NCBI GenBank assembly: GCA_036898135.1
Contig: CM072515.1
Location: 71,275,753 to 71,339,752 of the forward strand
Direction of reading: 5' to 3'
Length of the DNA stretch: 64,000 bases
From: Oncomelania hupensis
Taxonomy: Eukaryota; Mollusca; Gastropoda; Littorinimorpha; Pomatiopsidae
Shown here: positions 21,812 to 32,059 of the stretch, piece after piece
Position numbering within the stretch: position 1 is the first letter of the stretch
Layout of the letters: every line of letters starts with the position of its first letter
The notes under the pieces: generated by a model
What the model was told of the DNA's origin: nothing
Database searches by the model: none
The model's input: only the letters and a program-made list of their open reading frames with translations
Made by a program: the position numbers and the translations under genes

Positions 21812-21997
21812 GGGGCCGGGTAGCTCAGTTGGTAAGAGCGTCTTGCTAGTAACCGAAAGGTCGCTGGTTCGAATCCCGGATTGGTCAACGTGTGATCATA
21901 TTATTTTCCCCTTTACCAACAACTGGCCCGCTGGTGTCAGTATAAATCGGTCCAGTAGTCACCTATATGCAAAAGTGTCGTGTGACTATAATCTACA
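21812..21997 (+). mobile_element. tRNA-Thr-like SINE, family T
   Basis: The head GGGGCCGGGTAGCTCAGTTG, the anticodon-loop text GCTAGTAACCGAAAGG and the B box GGTTCGAATCCC resemble tRNA-Thr(AGT). The body ends GTGTCGTGTGACTATAATC. It is shared with 34594-34769 and 48572-48753. This copy has one extra A in the D arm (TTGGTAAGAGC). Confidence 0.85.
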
Positions 21998-22389
21998 AAC
22001 AACACAAGAAGAGAGAGAGAGTGAGAGAGTGAGTGAGGGAGTGAGTGAGAGAGAGAGAGATAGAGAGAGACAAAGACAGCGACAGAAAAACTTCTGCTAT
22101 AAGTTTATAATCAAGTGTTCTAGAAGGAACTAGAGCGTAACATGAATCTGCAAGAACAAGACTAAAGTTAATTTCGGTAAAAGGAAATGTGTTCCCGTAA
22201 CCTTTCAGTCGTTTGAAAAGAGAGGCAATTGAAACCTCCCATTTTCTCTGTGCTAATCTTTTTCTTGCGTCTGCTTCTTTCTTTCTTTCTTTCTTTCTTT
22301 CTCCAACTCTTTCCTCTCCTTTTACTTGTCCTCCTTCTCTTCCTGCTTCTTCTTCTTCTTTTTCCTCTTCTTCTTCCCTTGGAGATCCA

Positions 22390-23695
22390 TAGGCTTCAAC
22401 TCGCCATGAACTATTTTCTTAAACTTAAAGATAACCCTGAAAATCCAGCTTGCGATTGTGTCCTAAACCCATTATTTACTCCTATCTACTCCAACAAACC
22501 GATAGATCTCCTTTTGCTATCAGAATACGTCATCACGTTGATACTGCAGGCATAGATATTAACTCTGTTAATGATGACCGATTGCTAACTGTGCTCCCAC
22601 CTTGGAAACTAAACAACCCCATAATCAACTTCAATCTCACATCCTTTAAAAAGAACGAAACTTCCGAAGCTGTTTATAAGCAACTTTACCTAGAACAATG
22701 TTCGTTGTATAAAGGATACGAAAAACTTTGTACGGACGGGTCGAAGAAAGGAGACGCAGTTGCTGCTCCGTCGGTTTCTAGGAGACACCTCGTCCAGCCT
22801 TTGCAACAGCGTATACTTGATTTTTGTTTTGTTGATACAGCTGAGCTCAATGCAGTTTATTTGGCTCTGAAACAGGTTTATCAGTCCAAGAGATTCTCAT
22901 TTTTAATCATGTCCGATTCACTGTCAGCACTTCAGTCTCTTTCCGCGAGAAAGATATCGCACCCTTTCCTGGCAAAGATCTCCACACACAACTTGTTTCT
23001 AAGGGTAAACAGATAGCTTTTATGTGGGTACCTAGTCACATGGGCATCCACGGCAACATTGCCGTGGACAAAGCGGCTATAGACGTTCATCATCTTGATT
23101 TTCCTTCAGAGGTTTTCCAGTTTGTTCCATATTCTGACCTGCGTTGTATGACTGGCTCTTATTATAAACGGCTCTGGCACACCGAATGGTCTACTCAAAT
23201 CAATAACATATTATTTCAAATTCTACTGGAGTTGTCTGCTTCTTTACCTAACTGTGCGTCCACTCACAAAGAAGACACTGTTTTGGCTCGCCTTCATATT
23301 GAGCATACTTATGTCACCCATAGTTTCCTTTAAAAGGAGAAGAGCCACTTTTGTGCTTTGCATGTAACAATTCCTTTTCCGTCCGCCATTTTATGTCTGA
23401 TTGTGCTGATTTGGTTGATGACAGAGAAAAATATTTTGGCTCGATACCTTTTAATGAGATTTTAAAAATTTGCAATGGTCAAAACCTGTTTACATTTTTA
23501 CGTGATGTTGGTTTATTTTTTCGCATATAGGTAATATCATCTTGTTTGTGTTACATTTTATCAGTAATGCTAGTTTTATGTCCATCTTTTATCATTTTTT
23601 TATGTTAGCATACTAGTCTGATTTTGAATAGTTTTTTGTGGTCCTGATTCGGCTCTTAGCAGTCCGCTGGATCCTATAATCATTGAATATCTAAT
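22390..23695 (+). mobile_element. I/Jockey-like LINE 3' end: RNase H plus CCHC tail, pseudogene
   Basis: It starts in a connection region (LQLAMNYFLKLKDNPENPA) and goes through RNase H: LCTDGSKK (first Asp), AELNAVYLAL (Glu), IMSDSLSAL (Asp) and MWVPSHMGIHG followed by NIAVDKAA (His/Asp). It ends in a CxxC-x8-H-x4-C finger (CFACNNSFSVRHFMSDC) and a stop at 23530. There are frameshifts near 22505 and 23016 and a TAA at 23331. The 3' UTR contains the GGTCC...GGATCC hairpin at 23640-23680 and an AATCTAATCT tail. No reverse transcriptase part remains. It lies tail to tail with the LINE at 23.8-28.0 kb. Confidence 0.8.
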
Positions 23696-23711
23696 CTAAT
23701 CTTCTTCTTTT

Positions 23712-23715
<4 letters not shown>

Positions 23716-23768
<53 letters not shown>

Positions 23769-23792
23769 TTTGTTTGTTTGTTTGTTTGTTTT
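23716..23792 (+). repeat. (TAG)n then (TTTG)n microsatellite
   Basis: A TAG run (about 23716-23767) followed by TTTG repeats (23768-23792), between two converging LINE tails. Confidence 0.9.
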
Positions 23793-24146
23793 TACGTCTT
23801 TTCACTTAAAAGTGATTTTAGACAACATTAACAACAGTAAATTAAAATACAACTAAAACATAAATAAAGGAGATAGGCAACAATCACTTATACTATTAAT
23901 AATATTCAAAGCTTAGAGACTACATACAAAAAAGGCAAAAAAGGCGAGATAAAACAATCCTCCGTGAAGAAGTATAGTTAGATTTCTCTCCATTCTCCCA
24001 CGGATAACTGCCTCTCCCACCCCTCCTACCGTCCTGAATGCAGTCCCTATTTACATATTATACAATATTTCTTATTCTATTCATCATATATAAGGAAAAG
24101 TATAGCACATTCCCGAATCATAAATACCAACAAATAATATCAAATA

Positions 24147-27100
24147 TTACAAAAACCCCCCTATAGGGCTAAAAATCAAGGCCTCTGCAATCTGCAGCCA
24201 ACAATCACATGTTATAATTTGAGCATTGCAAATATTTGCAGGTAAGAGTTGTTGTATTGCACTACAATCATGTAATATGTGATCTATTGTTATTTTTGCT
24301 TGACATTGGCATACTACCTCTTTGCAGTATTTTGTTTTCCAAGAATTAAGAATTAGTCTATTGGCCAAAGTAACAATAGGACGAGAATAATGGATTGCTT
24401 GATTTGTTATAATGTTCAAGTTTGATTCTGATTTAAATTGTTGATTGATAATTGTATACATTTCTTTTTGTGATAATGGTATTTGTATGGAAAAAACATG
24501 TTCATTTTTTGCTCCTTGTTTGGCTTGTCGATCTGCCCAATCATTATACAATAAACCGCTATGTGAAGGAACCCAACAAAATGTGACACCAGTTCCTGAC
24601 CTTATTAATATGTTAACAAGGTGTTGTATTTCATATATTATTGAATTAGCATCATTATTGTCAGATTGCAATGCATACAAAACGGGCTTAGAGTCTACAC
24701 ATATAAAAAAATCAATGAATGCTCTTTGTAAACTTATTATTTTATGTAATGACATTAAAATCGCGATAAGTTCAGCTGAAAATATTGAATGTTTTTTCCC
24801 TAAGCTATAACCTTCAATTACTTTGAGTGATGGTATAACATATCCTGAGCCAGATTCCCCTGAATCTAAAACGGAACCATCCGTATATATTTCTAAATAA
24901 TTATGATAATTTTCTTCTATGTGTATACGAGCAGCTGATGCAATTAAGTTAATATTATCATCTTTTTTCAGTGTAGTGTATTCAGTATCAAATTTAGCTT
25001 TACAGAATTCCCATGGAGGCAACGGTGGGCTTGCTAATTTTTTGAAAACATTTTGTGGAGATATATCTGCTGTCTCAAAAATATCAGAAGTGTAAGTAGC
25101 AATAGTTTGTAAGTATTTGACATTTCGAGATCGTTGAGAAAAATCTCTGTGCGATTGAATGTTTAATTCAATTGTTGTAAAATTTTGTACACTAGAAGCT
25201 CTGACGATGTATTTTGCACATGACATTTTACGCCAATCATCTAAGGACATTAATCCTACAGCCTTGTATGTAGCTATTGTTTTCGTATGAATAGGTACTC
25301 CAAGTGCAGTTTTAATAGCCTTGCTATCAATGCTTTGTAACTGTTTTAGTAGCGTTTTTGATGCCGAAAAATATACCTCCTGGCCATAAGTAAGTTTAGA
25401 TCTTACAAGTGCAATAGCAATAGACAATAACGTTTTAATATCTTGACCCCATTTTTGTGTTGATATTATTTTAAGAAGGGTCAAACTTTTGGATGCCTTT
25501 TGTATTAAATACTGTATGTGTTTATTCCAGTTCAGTTTGACATTTAAAAACACACCTAAAAATTTCACATCTGTCACATACTGCAATTGTTTTTTACCAA
25601 TAAAAAAGTTTGGTAATTGTCTTGGTCCCTTCCCACTGTTGAATAAGATCATATTCGTTTTTTCTTCACTTAATTCTAGACCATTTATCTGCATATATAA
25701 GATAATTTTATCCAATTCTGCTTGATAAATTTTTTGAATATGCTTTATTTCAAACATTGACGTCATTTTCTTTAAGGTTACATTAACCCACATAGCAATG
25801 TCGTCTGCATATTGTACTAAACTTGTATTTTTTCCAACTTGTTTTGGTAAATCGTAAAGCAAAATGTTAAAGAGTAGGGGCTATATAATTGACCCTTGTG
25901 GAATACCCATATTAGTGGTATATTTTGATGAATATGAATTGCCAATTCTAGTGATGAGTTTTCTTCCATTTAAAAATTGTTTAATGTATAAATACATATT
26001 ACCAGACAATCCAATTGTTTTCAATTTATAAAGCAGTCGACAGTGCCAAACGCGGTCATAGGCTTTGCTAACATCAAAAAACGTAGCAAGAACGTTTTTT
26101 CTTTTAGAAAACTGTAGTTTAATTTGTGTTGTCAATTTTACTAAATGATCAATCGTAGATCTACCTTTTTTAAATCCAGCTTGATTGCTTGGTATTATAT
26201 TGTTTTTGTTGCAATAATGTGAAAGCCTATTTAATATAACCTTTTCCAAAATTTTACCAGCATGTGATGTGAGTGCAATCGGACGATAGCTATTTGGATC
26301 TTGCCTGTTTTTACCTGCCTTTAATAGTGGAATGATGATAGAAGTTTTCCATTGTTCAGGTAAGGTATTTTCTTGCCAACATTTGTTAATTAATTTATGA
26401 AAAAATTCAATCCATTTTGTAGGAAGATGTTTTAATAACGTATAAGATAGTCCATCTGAACCAACTGCTGATTTTTTATTCCCCAACTGATTTAACGCTG
26501 ACAAGATTTCATTTAATGTTACTGGAGAATTGATGAAATTTGAATTATCTATAATTGGATCATTATATTCTTCAGATATTTCATCTTCAAGTCTTCTACT
26601 GCGTTCTTGATCAGTCAAGCTTGCTATATTGCTTGCAGTGGAGAATTGTTTGCCGAAGACTTCAGCCTTTTCTTGAGGTAATGGAAAAGATTTGTCTACA
26701 ATTTTAATCGGACACTGTGGACGTTGAATACCATTTTTCATTTCTTTAACCTTTTTCCAAATACATTTAGTATCTTGTGAATTATAAATTTTATTTGTAC
26801 AAAAATCTTCCCAATATTTCTTTTTTGCAAGAGCTATTATTTTATTACAACTAAGTTTTGTTGTTTTCATCTTGTCATAGGCATCTACTGTTCTTGTTCG
26901 TATCCATTCTTTATAAGACTCCTTTTTATGCCTTACAGCCACCTCACACTCAGGGGTCCACCATATGTTACCCTGGTGCTTTTTGTTTTTTCCATCTATT
27001 TTGCGAGGTATGGATTTGCTAGCAGCACTGTGTATGTGTTTTGAAAATGTATTGTATATTTCATCAAGATTTTCATCATCCTCAAAATTTAAATTAATGT

Positions 27101-27879
27101 CCAAAAGAATAGATTGATATGTAGTCCAATCTGCAAATTCATATTTATATTTTGGAATGTTATCTTTTGTCTGATCTCTTTCTATATGTTCTCCTAGTAT
27201 TGTTATAACAGGTAAATGATCACTATTTAAACTGTCGTCCTCCACATCCCACAAGGTGTTAGTGGCTAAAGATGTAGATATAAGTGATAAAACTATAGCT
27301 GATGGACGCTGTGTGCTGACGTCTGGTACTCGAGTTATCCTACCATCATTAAGTAAAATCAAATCTGAAGAATGTATATTATCAATAAGTCTATTACAAA
27401 CATTTGCATTGTGGATGCAACCTTTGTCCCAAATTGAAGAGTGTGCGTTAAAGTCTCCAACTATTATCCATTTAGTAGATTTATCTAGATTTTGAATCCA
27501 ATCAGTATTGTCATTTGTTATACCAGTAGGAAAATAAACTGACATGATATTGACCTCAGTTCTATCATTTATCTTCACTTTTGCTGATACAGAATGAACA
27601 CCCTCTATTGTCTTGGGCACAGGGGACCCACATGGCAAATAACTTACGTCTTTCCTAATGTATAAGGCTACTTTAATTTTTTTCATTTTTATGTACAAAT
27701 TGTACCAAAGGAGGAAAGAAATATCCGTCTAATTTAGGCAATTTATATTTGTTAACATTTAATGATTGTAGTGCAATAATGTGATGTTGATGTTGATTTA
27801 AATATTGCTGTAAGTATTGTGCGTTTGTAGATAAAGATCTACAATTCCATTGAAATATATTAAACTGTTCATCAGTCAT
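24147..27879 (-). pseudogene. LINE ORF2 (EN-RT-RNase H), one frameshift and one nonsense codon
   Basis: It starts MTDEQFNIFQWNCRSL (endonuclease N-terminus), shifts frame near 27680-27700, and continues through VNIMSVYFPTG, WIIVGDFNAHSSIWD (catalytic Asp/Asn), RPSAIVLSLIS and NSDHLPVI. The family normally has Asp in the SAID position of the third motif; this copy has Val, so the endonuclease is probably inactive. Reverse transcriptase follows: SYRPIALTSHAGKI, ATFFDVSKAYDRVWH (motif A), MGIPQGSII, a TAG stop at about 25880, PLLFNILLYDLP, and VQYADDIAMW (motif C, YADD). RNase H follows: LEIYTDGSVLD, FSAELIAILMSL, ICVDSKPVLYAL and CWVPSHSGLLYNDWAD. It ends with CQCQAKITIDHILHDC and a stop. Apart from those three lesions it is well preserved. 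Confidence 0.82.
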
Positions 27880-27896
27880 TATGTAATAGATTAATT

Positions 27897-28043
27897 ACTT
27901 CATTTGATCAAAATAGAATTGATAGTATTTGCCAGAAGGATTGATCCCTTTTTGTTGGGGTGAAAGCGATCGCTGTACAATGATACTTTAGCTGCACCAG
28001 ATTTGGTAAGAAACAAAGGATCGTTGTCAACATATTGTACAGT
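27897..28043 (-). pseudogene. C-terminal end of LINE ORF1 with SGNH-esterase-like motif
   Basis: Open frame ending DRFHPNKKGSILLANTINSI followed by LIK and a TGA 18 bases upstream of the ORF2 start. The D-x-x-H-P-N-x-x-G pattern is the catalytic Asp/His block of SGNH/GDSL hydrolases, a domain known in ORF1 of several CR1- and I-group LINEs. Everything N-terminal is replaced by a microsatellite. Confidence 0.55.
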
Positions 28044-28045
28044 AT

Positions 28046-28046
28046 T

Positions 28047-28133
<87 letters not shown>

Positions 28134-28278
28134 CTTCTTCTTCTTCTTCTTCTTCTTCTTCTTCTTCTTCTTCTTCTTCTTCTTCTTCTTCTTCTTCTTC
28201 TTCTTCTTCTTTTTCTTCTTCTTTTTCTTCTTCTTTCTTCTTCTTCTTCTTCTTCTTCTTCTTCTTCTTCTTCTTCTT

Positions 28279-28311
<33 letters not shown>
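28046..28311 (+). repeat. Compound (TAG)n(TTG)n(TTC)n microsatellite
   Basis: About 265 bases of trinucleotide repeat that changes in steps: TAG (to about 28098), TTG (to about 28132), then TTC with a few TTTTTC interruptions. Each step is one base change per unit. The long open frames on both strands are artefacts. Confidence 0.95.
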
Positions 28312-28374
28312 GGTCCTGATTTGGCTCGGAAGAGTCCGCTGGACCTAAAGCAATAGCCATGTAATGTAATGTCT
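28312..28374 (+). mobile_element. LINE 3' hairpin tail at the end of a microsatellite
   Basis: GGTCCTGATTTGGCTCGG ... CCGCTGGACCTAAAGC then CCATGTAATGTAATG, nearly identical to 4168-4229, and again joined to a TTC tract on its 5' side. Confidence 0.7.
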
Positions 28375-29085
28375 TCTTGTTCTTCTTCGCAGGACATTTT
28401 TGCGTTTCACAGTTTTGTGGCCTTTCAGGGAGACAAAGGGTTAATAAAGTACTGTATGTTCTTTATATTCTACACCAGTGATCTATAAAATAATGTGTAT
28501 TTCAGTTTCTGATTGACCCACTTTTTTATACATTCATGGTGGTACGAAAATTGTCTCGAGTTAAATAAATTCGCAGCGAAATATTTGAGAGAAAAACAAT
28601 TCACGCGAAAATGGATCAGTGTTGGTGAAAACATTTCACGACATATTTTTTTTAAAATAATAAAATCAATCATGCATGGCTAAACGATTTCAAATAAACT
28701 ATAATACGAAACAAATAATTACATCAACTAAAAGAATGCTACGAAAACAAAACAAAACATATTGGCCGATTTCAAATAAAGTCTAAAGGTACTTTCATGA
28801 ATGTACCTACTCTTTGTCCGGTCAGTTATCAAAGTTTAAATGTAGGGGAGGAGGAGGAATAGAGGGGGTAAGGGGTGGGGGGGGGGGGGGTGGTGGTTGG
28901 GAGAGGCGAGAAACATAGCGAAAGTTTTAAACCGTGGGTTTCTGCAACAATTATTCATTATGAATTGTTTACGTAAATAATATATTAGTTATCAAATTCG
29001 GCTAAATAATGCATTTTATAGGTAAACAAATCATTATAAATAATCATATTTAGGAAACGTTTCTAAATAATTCATTAAAAAATTC
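28375..29085. other. AT-rich, no gene; G run
   Basis: No coding feature. There is a G-rich segment with a G run near 28878-28890. From about 28940, AT-rich DNA recurs as TAAATAATxCATTxTATAGGT (at 29005 and again at 29352), interrupted by the repeat arm that follows. Confidence 0.45.
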
Positions 29086-29258
29086 GATTTACTTTCTGTC
29101 TTCCAGTAGCGATCTCCCTGCCTTTACATCACCTGTTCGAGTGACGGATCTGTATTTGTTGTGTGTGTGTGTGGATGAGACAGGTGAGCGTGTATGTTGG
29201 TACAGATTGCCCTGCTTTGAGCCTGATTGATTTGGGGAAAGGCGCGTATATAGCATCC

Positions 29259-29339
<81 letters not shown>
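29086..29339 (+). repeat. Left arm of a large inverted repeat (L2/CR1-like tail)
   Basis: It includes TAGCGATCTCCCTGCCTTTA, GATGAGACAGGTGAGCGTG, GGGGAAAGGCGCGTATATAGC and an (ATT)n end (29262-29339). It is inverted relative to 29680-29945. The GGCGCGTATATAGCATCC then (ATT)n ending is typical of L2/CR1-group 3' tails. Confidence 0.75.
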
Positions 29340-29678
29340 TAACACAATCTGCTAAATATTTCATTATATAGGTAAATAATTCCTTATTTTGCAACAATTG
29401 CATATAATTATCATGATGTATTTACTTAAGCAATGTTTTGTTTAGAAAAATAAAAGGCTATTTACTGAGAAAATATATTATTTACCGAAATCATACATTG
29501 TTTGTAAACAAATGATTATTTAGAAAATATGCTTCTGTATAAAGACTATTTAGCTTAAAGTATTAAAAAAAGCTCCAAAACAATCGCAAATAAATATTTT
29601 ACAAAGTGAATTCTGCAAGTTGTCATAAAAAGTTGATCACTATATTACGAATAATGCGTTATTAAAAAGAAAACACTC

Positions 29679-29679
<1 letters not shown>

Positions 29680-29756
<77 letters not shown>

Positions 29757-29945
29757 AGGATGCTGTACGCGCCTTTCCCCAAATCATTCAGGCTCAAAGC
29801 GCGCGATCTATACCAACATACACGCTCACCTGTCTCATCCACCCTCATACACACCAAACACACATCCATCACTCACTCAAACAGGTGGTGTAAAGACAGG
29901 GAGATCGCTATTAGAAGACGGAAAGAAAATCGAATTTTTATATTT
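29680..29945 (-). repeat. Right arm of a large inverted repeat (L2/CR1-like tail)
   Basis: Begins with (AAT)n (29680-29755), then GGATGCTGTACGCGCCTTTC, CATACACGCTCACCTGTCTC and GGGAGATCGCTATTAGAAG. It pairs with the left arm across a 340-base AT-rich spacer, so this is two tail-to-tail insertions of the same repeat. Confidence 0.75.
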
Positions 29946-29974
29946 TTTGAAATTAAATTTTTATATTGACTGCG

Positions 29975-30150
29975 TCCTGTACCATTATTGAAGGGAGGGA
30001 GGGAGGAAACCGGAGTGCCCGGAGAAAACCCTCGGTGACCTCAATAGTCTCGTACCTAAATCACATACGTTCGCCCCTTGCGGGAATCGAACCCGCGACC
30101 TTCGGCATAGGAAACCGGCGACTTATCCACTGCGCCACGAGGCCACCCCG
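29975..30150 (-). mobile_element. tRNA-Arg(CCT)-like SINE, family C, contiguous copy
   Basis: The reverse complement folds almost as a tRNA: GCCTCGT / AAGGGGC acceptor arms with one mismatch, D arm GGCGCAGTGGATAAGTCGC, loop TTCCTAT (anticodon CCT) and T arm GCGGGTTCGATTCCCGC. The body that follows contains CACCGAGGGTTTTCTCCGG and CTCCGGTTTCCTCCCTCC. The body shared with 4875-4970 shows that this is a SINE, not a tRNA gene. Confidence 0.75.
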
Positions 30151-30229
30151 TGTAACATCAACGTGTTTATGTACTTTGCTTGTCTCAGCCTTGACCTGAA
30201 CCCAGTTAATTGAAGCAGAACGATGGCTA

Positions 30230-30856
30230 TAGCCTAGAGGGTTACACATTGTAAGAGGCCCCAATTTGAAGGCTTTGTTTACTTTTAACCCAAAGGGGTT
30301 TACCGTAAACTTCGCATTGTTATACATTAAACAACAGCCCTGAAAATGAAAAAAAGCCTTTGGCTAGTAACTTAAAAAGTTTACTAGCCAAACAAAAAAA
30401 TTTTCTAGCCAAACTAAAAAAAAGTTCATTGTAGCGCACTCGCATTTGGCGACTAAAGGTTGTTTTTTTTAGTCGCCAATGTTGTTTTTCACTAGCCATG
30501 GCGACTAAATTAGTCGCCATTTTCAGGCTTGAACAACGATAAAGTGGGCTTTTGTTGCTCAAACCCAACCGCTTAAGTTTGAATTTTCCATTTCGGTTAT
30601 CACAGGGACATTTTTCCCCCTGTTTTAACGGTACATCAATAACATAGCCGTGTGACTTTTGATCCTATTTCTAAGGGAACTACGCGACTTCCATAGTTCG
30701 TCTTTGGTGTCTGGGGTAGGGTTCGGTAGAGTCTATTTGATCAACTTCAAACGAAACACCCTACCGAGCAAATTTTTTTAACGGGTTCTGCCTGTTACCG
30801 GTTTTAAGCTCCAGAATGAGTTGGCTAGCCCTTTTGTATTTGTAGGCACAATTTAT

Positions 30857-30889
<33 letters not shown>

Positions 30890-31025
30890 CAACAACAACA
30901 ACAACAAAAACCACCAACCTATACTTTGGAAAGAGTTATTTTGTGTGGTAAGTTTATCTTTTTAATGGGGCAACAGAATGTTAAACGGATCTTCGAAAAG
31001 GGCGTGGTCAACATGGGTCCCTTTA
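30230..31025 (-). repeat. Dispersed repeat E, copy 2, with a MITE inside
   Basis: An inverted partner of 12608-13545. Shared blocks include GATAAAGTGGGCTTT, GGGTAGGGTTCGGTAGAG-like text, CTCCAGAATG...GGCTAGC and the terminal ATGGGTCCCTTTAAA. An A run (30861-30887) follows TTTATTCTT. Interrupted by the element at 30335-30531. Confidence 0.6.
30335..30531. mobile_element. 197 bp MITE with terminal inverted repeats
   Basis: The ends are CAGCCCTGAAAATG on the left and CATTTTCAGGCTTG on the right (imperfect inverted repeats). Inner repeats GGCGACTAAA and TTAGTCGCC also pair. It is flanked by AACAA on both sides (30330-30334 and 30532-30536), a possible 5 bp target duplication; a less perfect 8 bp reading (TTAAACAA and TTGAACAA) would fit hAT. 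The uninterrupted repeat at 13.1 kb shows the empty site. Confidence 0.7.
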
Positions 31026-31420
31026 AACTGCGAGAGTTAGTTCAACAAGGAGAGAGAATACGGACGTTAAAGAAATTCTCGCCTTAGGATATAGGTCGTA
31101 TGAAGAGCATCTTCCATAGTTTAAAGTGGAAAAAAAGGCACGGTGGTCTAATGGTAGTGCTTTGGCTTGCGGATCTGAAGGTCCCGGGTTCGAGCCCTAT
31201 CCGGGCCGTTGTGTTGTGTCCCTGGGAAAGACACTTTACTCCCGTTTCCTACTCCTTCGGATGAGAGTATAAACTGGGGTCTAGTCTGTGTGTCGCTTAC
31301 ATTCCATCATAACGGACTTTAAAGATCCTGACGCTCATGTCCTAGACGGGTGAGTGCCGGTAACAAGAACACACCCAGCATGCACTTGGTCCTTCTCCCC
31401 CATCCCTGGCTGGCCAGGAT

Positions 31421-32059
31421 GCAAACTTGTTTTTTCCAACCTAGTTCCAGTCATTCGCCGAAAAAGGCAATTACCGAAGTCGAACGAAGCTCTCCGAGTC
31501 GAGCGAAGCTATCCGATGTTTTACGAACGAATGCTGGAAGGACTACGTGAAACCACAGGCTGGGAAGTCTCGTCTTTCGTAGGCCTCAATTACATACTAT
31601 ACTACGTAATGTAGGAGGCCCACGAGTTTACAAAGACGAAAGAAAAGACTTCAGAGCCTGTACAATCCTCTTACTACCAAAGAAGAGGCAATCTGGATCA
31701 GCCCAGTAACTGGCGCCTTATCTCTCTGCTAACATCATTTTACAAAATCTATATGAAATTGTTGCAGGGCAGAATACTTCCATGAACAGTAGCTACCGAC
31801 AGGTTTTGTGCTGAGAACTAACAAAATGCAAATCAAGGAACGCAAGTATTAAATATGGTCGATAATAACAAAGTATACCGTTGCGAAATGCTAATCTGTG
31901 TAAATCGAACAGAATTAGAAGCAACAGCGATCATTTTTAATGTCAACTAGTCGTAGTCATGCAAGCATCATTTCGTAACACATCGGAGAGTTTCGTTCGA
32001 CTTCGGTGATTGCATTTTAGGGCGAATGACTGGAACTAGGTTGGAAAAAACAAGTTCGC
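31421..32059. mobile_element. 639 bp TIR transposon with 9 bp target duplication (MULE-like), non-autonomous
   Basis: The two ends are inverted repeats of about 75-80 bases. The left end begins GCAAACTTGTTTTTTCCAAC; the right end read inward begins GCGAACTTGTTTTTTCCAAC. Both continue CTAGTTCCAGTCATTCGCC and then share an ACCGAAGTCGAACGAA block and CTCTCCGA. It is flanked by a perfect 9 bp duplication GGCCAGGAT (31412-31420 and 32060-32068), present once in the intact SINE at 37.99 kb. Long terminal inverted repeats with a 9 bp duplication fit Mutator-like elements. No transposase is present; the core carries a reverse-transcriptase scrap. Confidence 0.85.
31625..31783 (+). pseudogene. Reverse-transcriptase scrap inside the TIR transposon
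   Basis: Reads FRACTILLLPKK, then, after a one-base frame change, RGNLDQPSNWRLISLLTSFY followed by KIYMKLLQGRI and a stop. This is the conserved PKKG..xPSNWRPISLLxxFYKI block of a LINE reverse transcriptase (fingers/palm entry). It matches neither the RTE (TLPKKGNLQECENYRTISLI) nor the I-like copy here at the residue level. Confidence 0.65.

Larger units (their letters stand above)
23793..28045 (-). mobile_element. I-like LINE with ORF1 remnant and nearly complete ORF2
   Basis: This minus-strand element is the largest decayed LINE here. It contains the end of ORF1 (27897-28043), an 18-base gap, then ORF2 from ATG 27879 to the stop at 24147: endonuclease, reverse transcriptase, RNase H and a Cys/His tail. 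The 3' UTR (23793-24146) ends near the imperfect hairpin TCACTTTTAAGTGA, a motif also found at the end of the related copy at 43010. The 5' side is cut by a TAG/TTG/TTC microsatellite. Confidence 0.8.

Noticed and set aside
27900..28397. A 165-codon frame with poly-Arg, poly-Lys, poly-Asn and poly-Tyr
   Set aside because: Almost all of it is translated trinucleotide repeat. Only the last ~48 codons (LINE ORF1 end) are meaningful and are listed separately.
30075..30149. A functional tRNA-Arg(CCT) gene
   Set aside because: It folds well but has an acceptor mismatch, and the body downstream is shared with another copy at 4.9 kb, so it is a SINE head.
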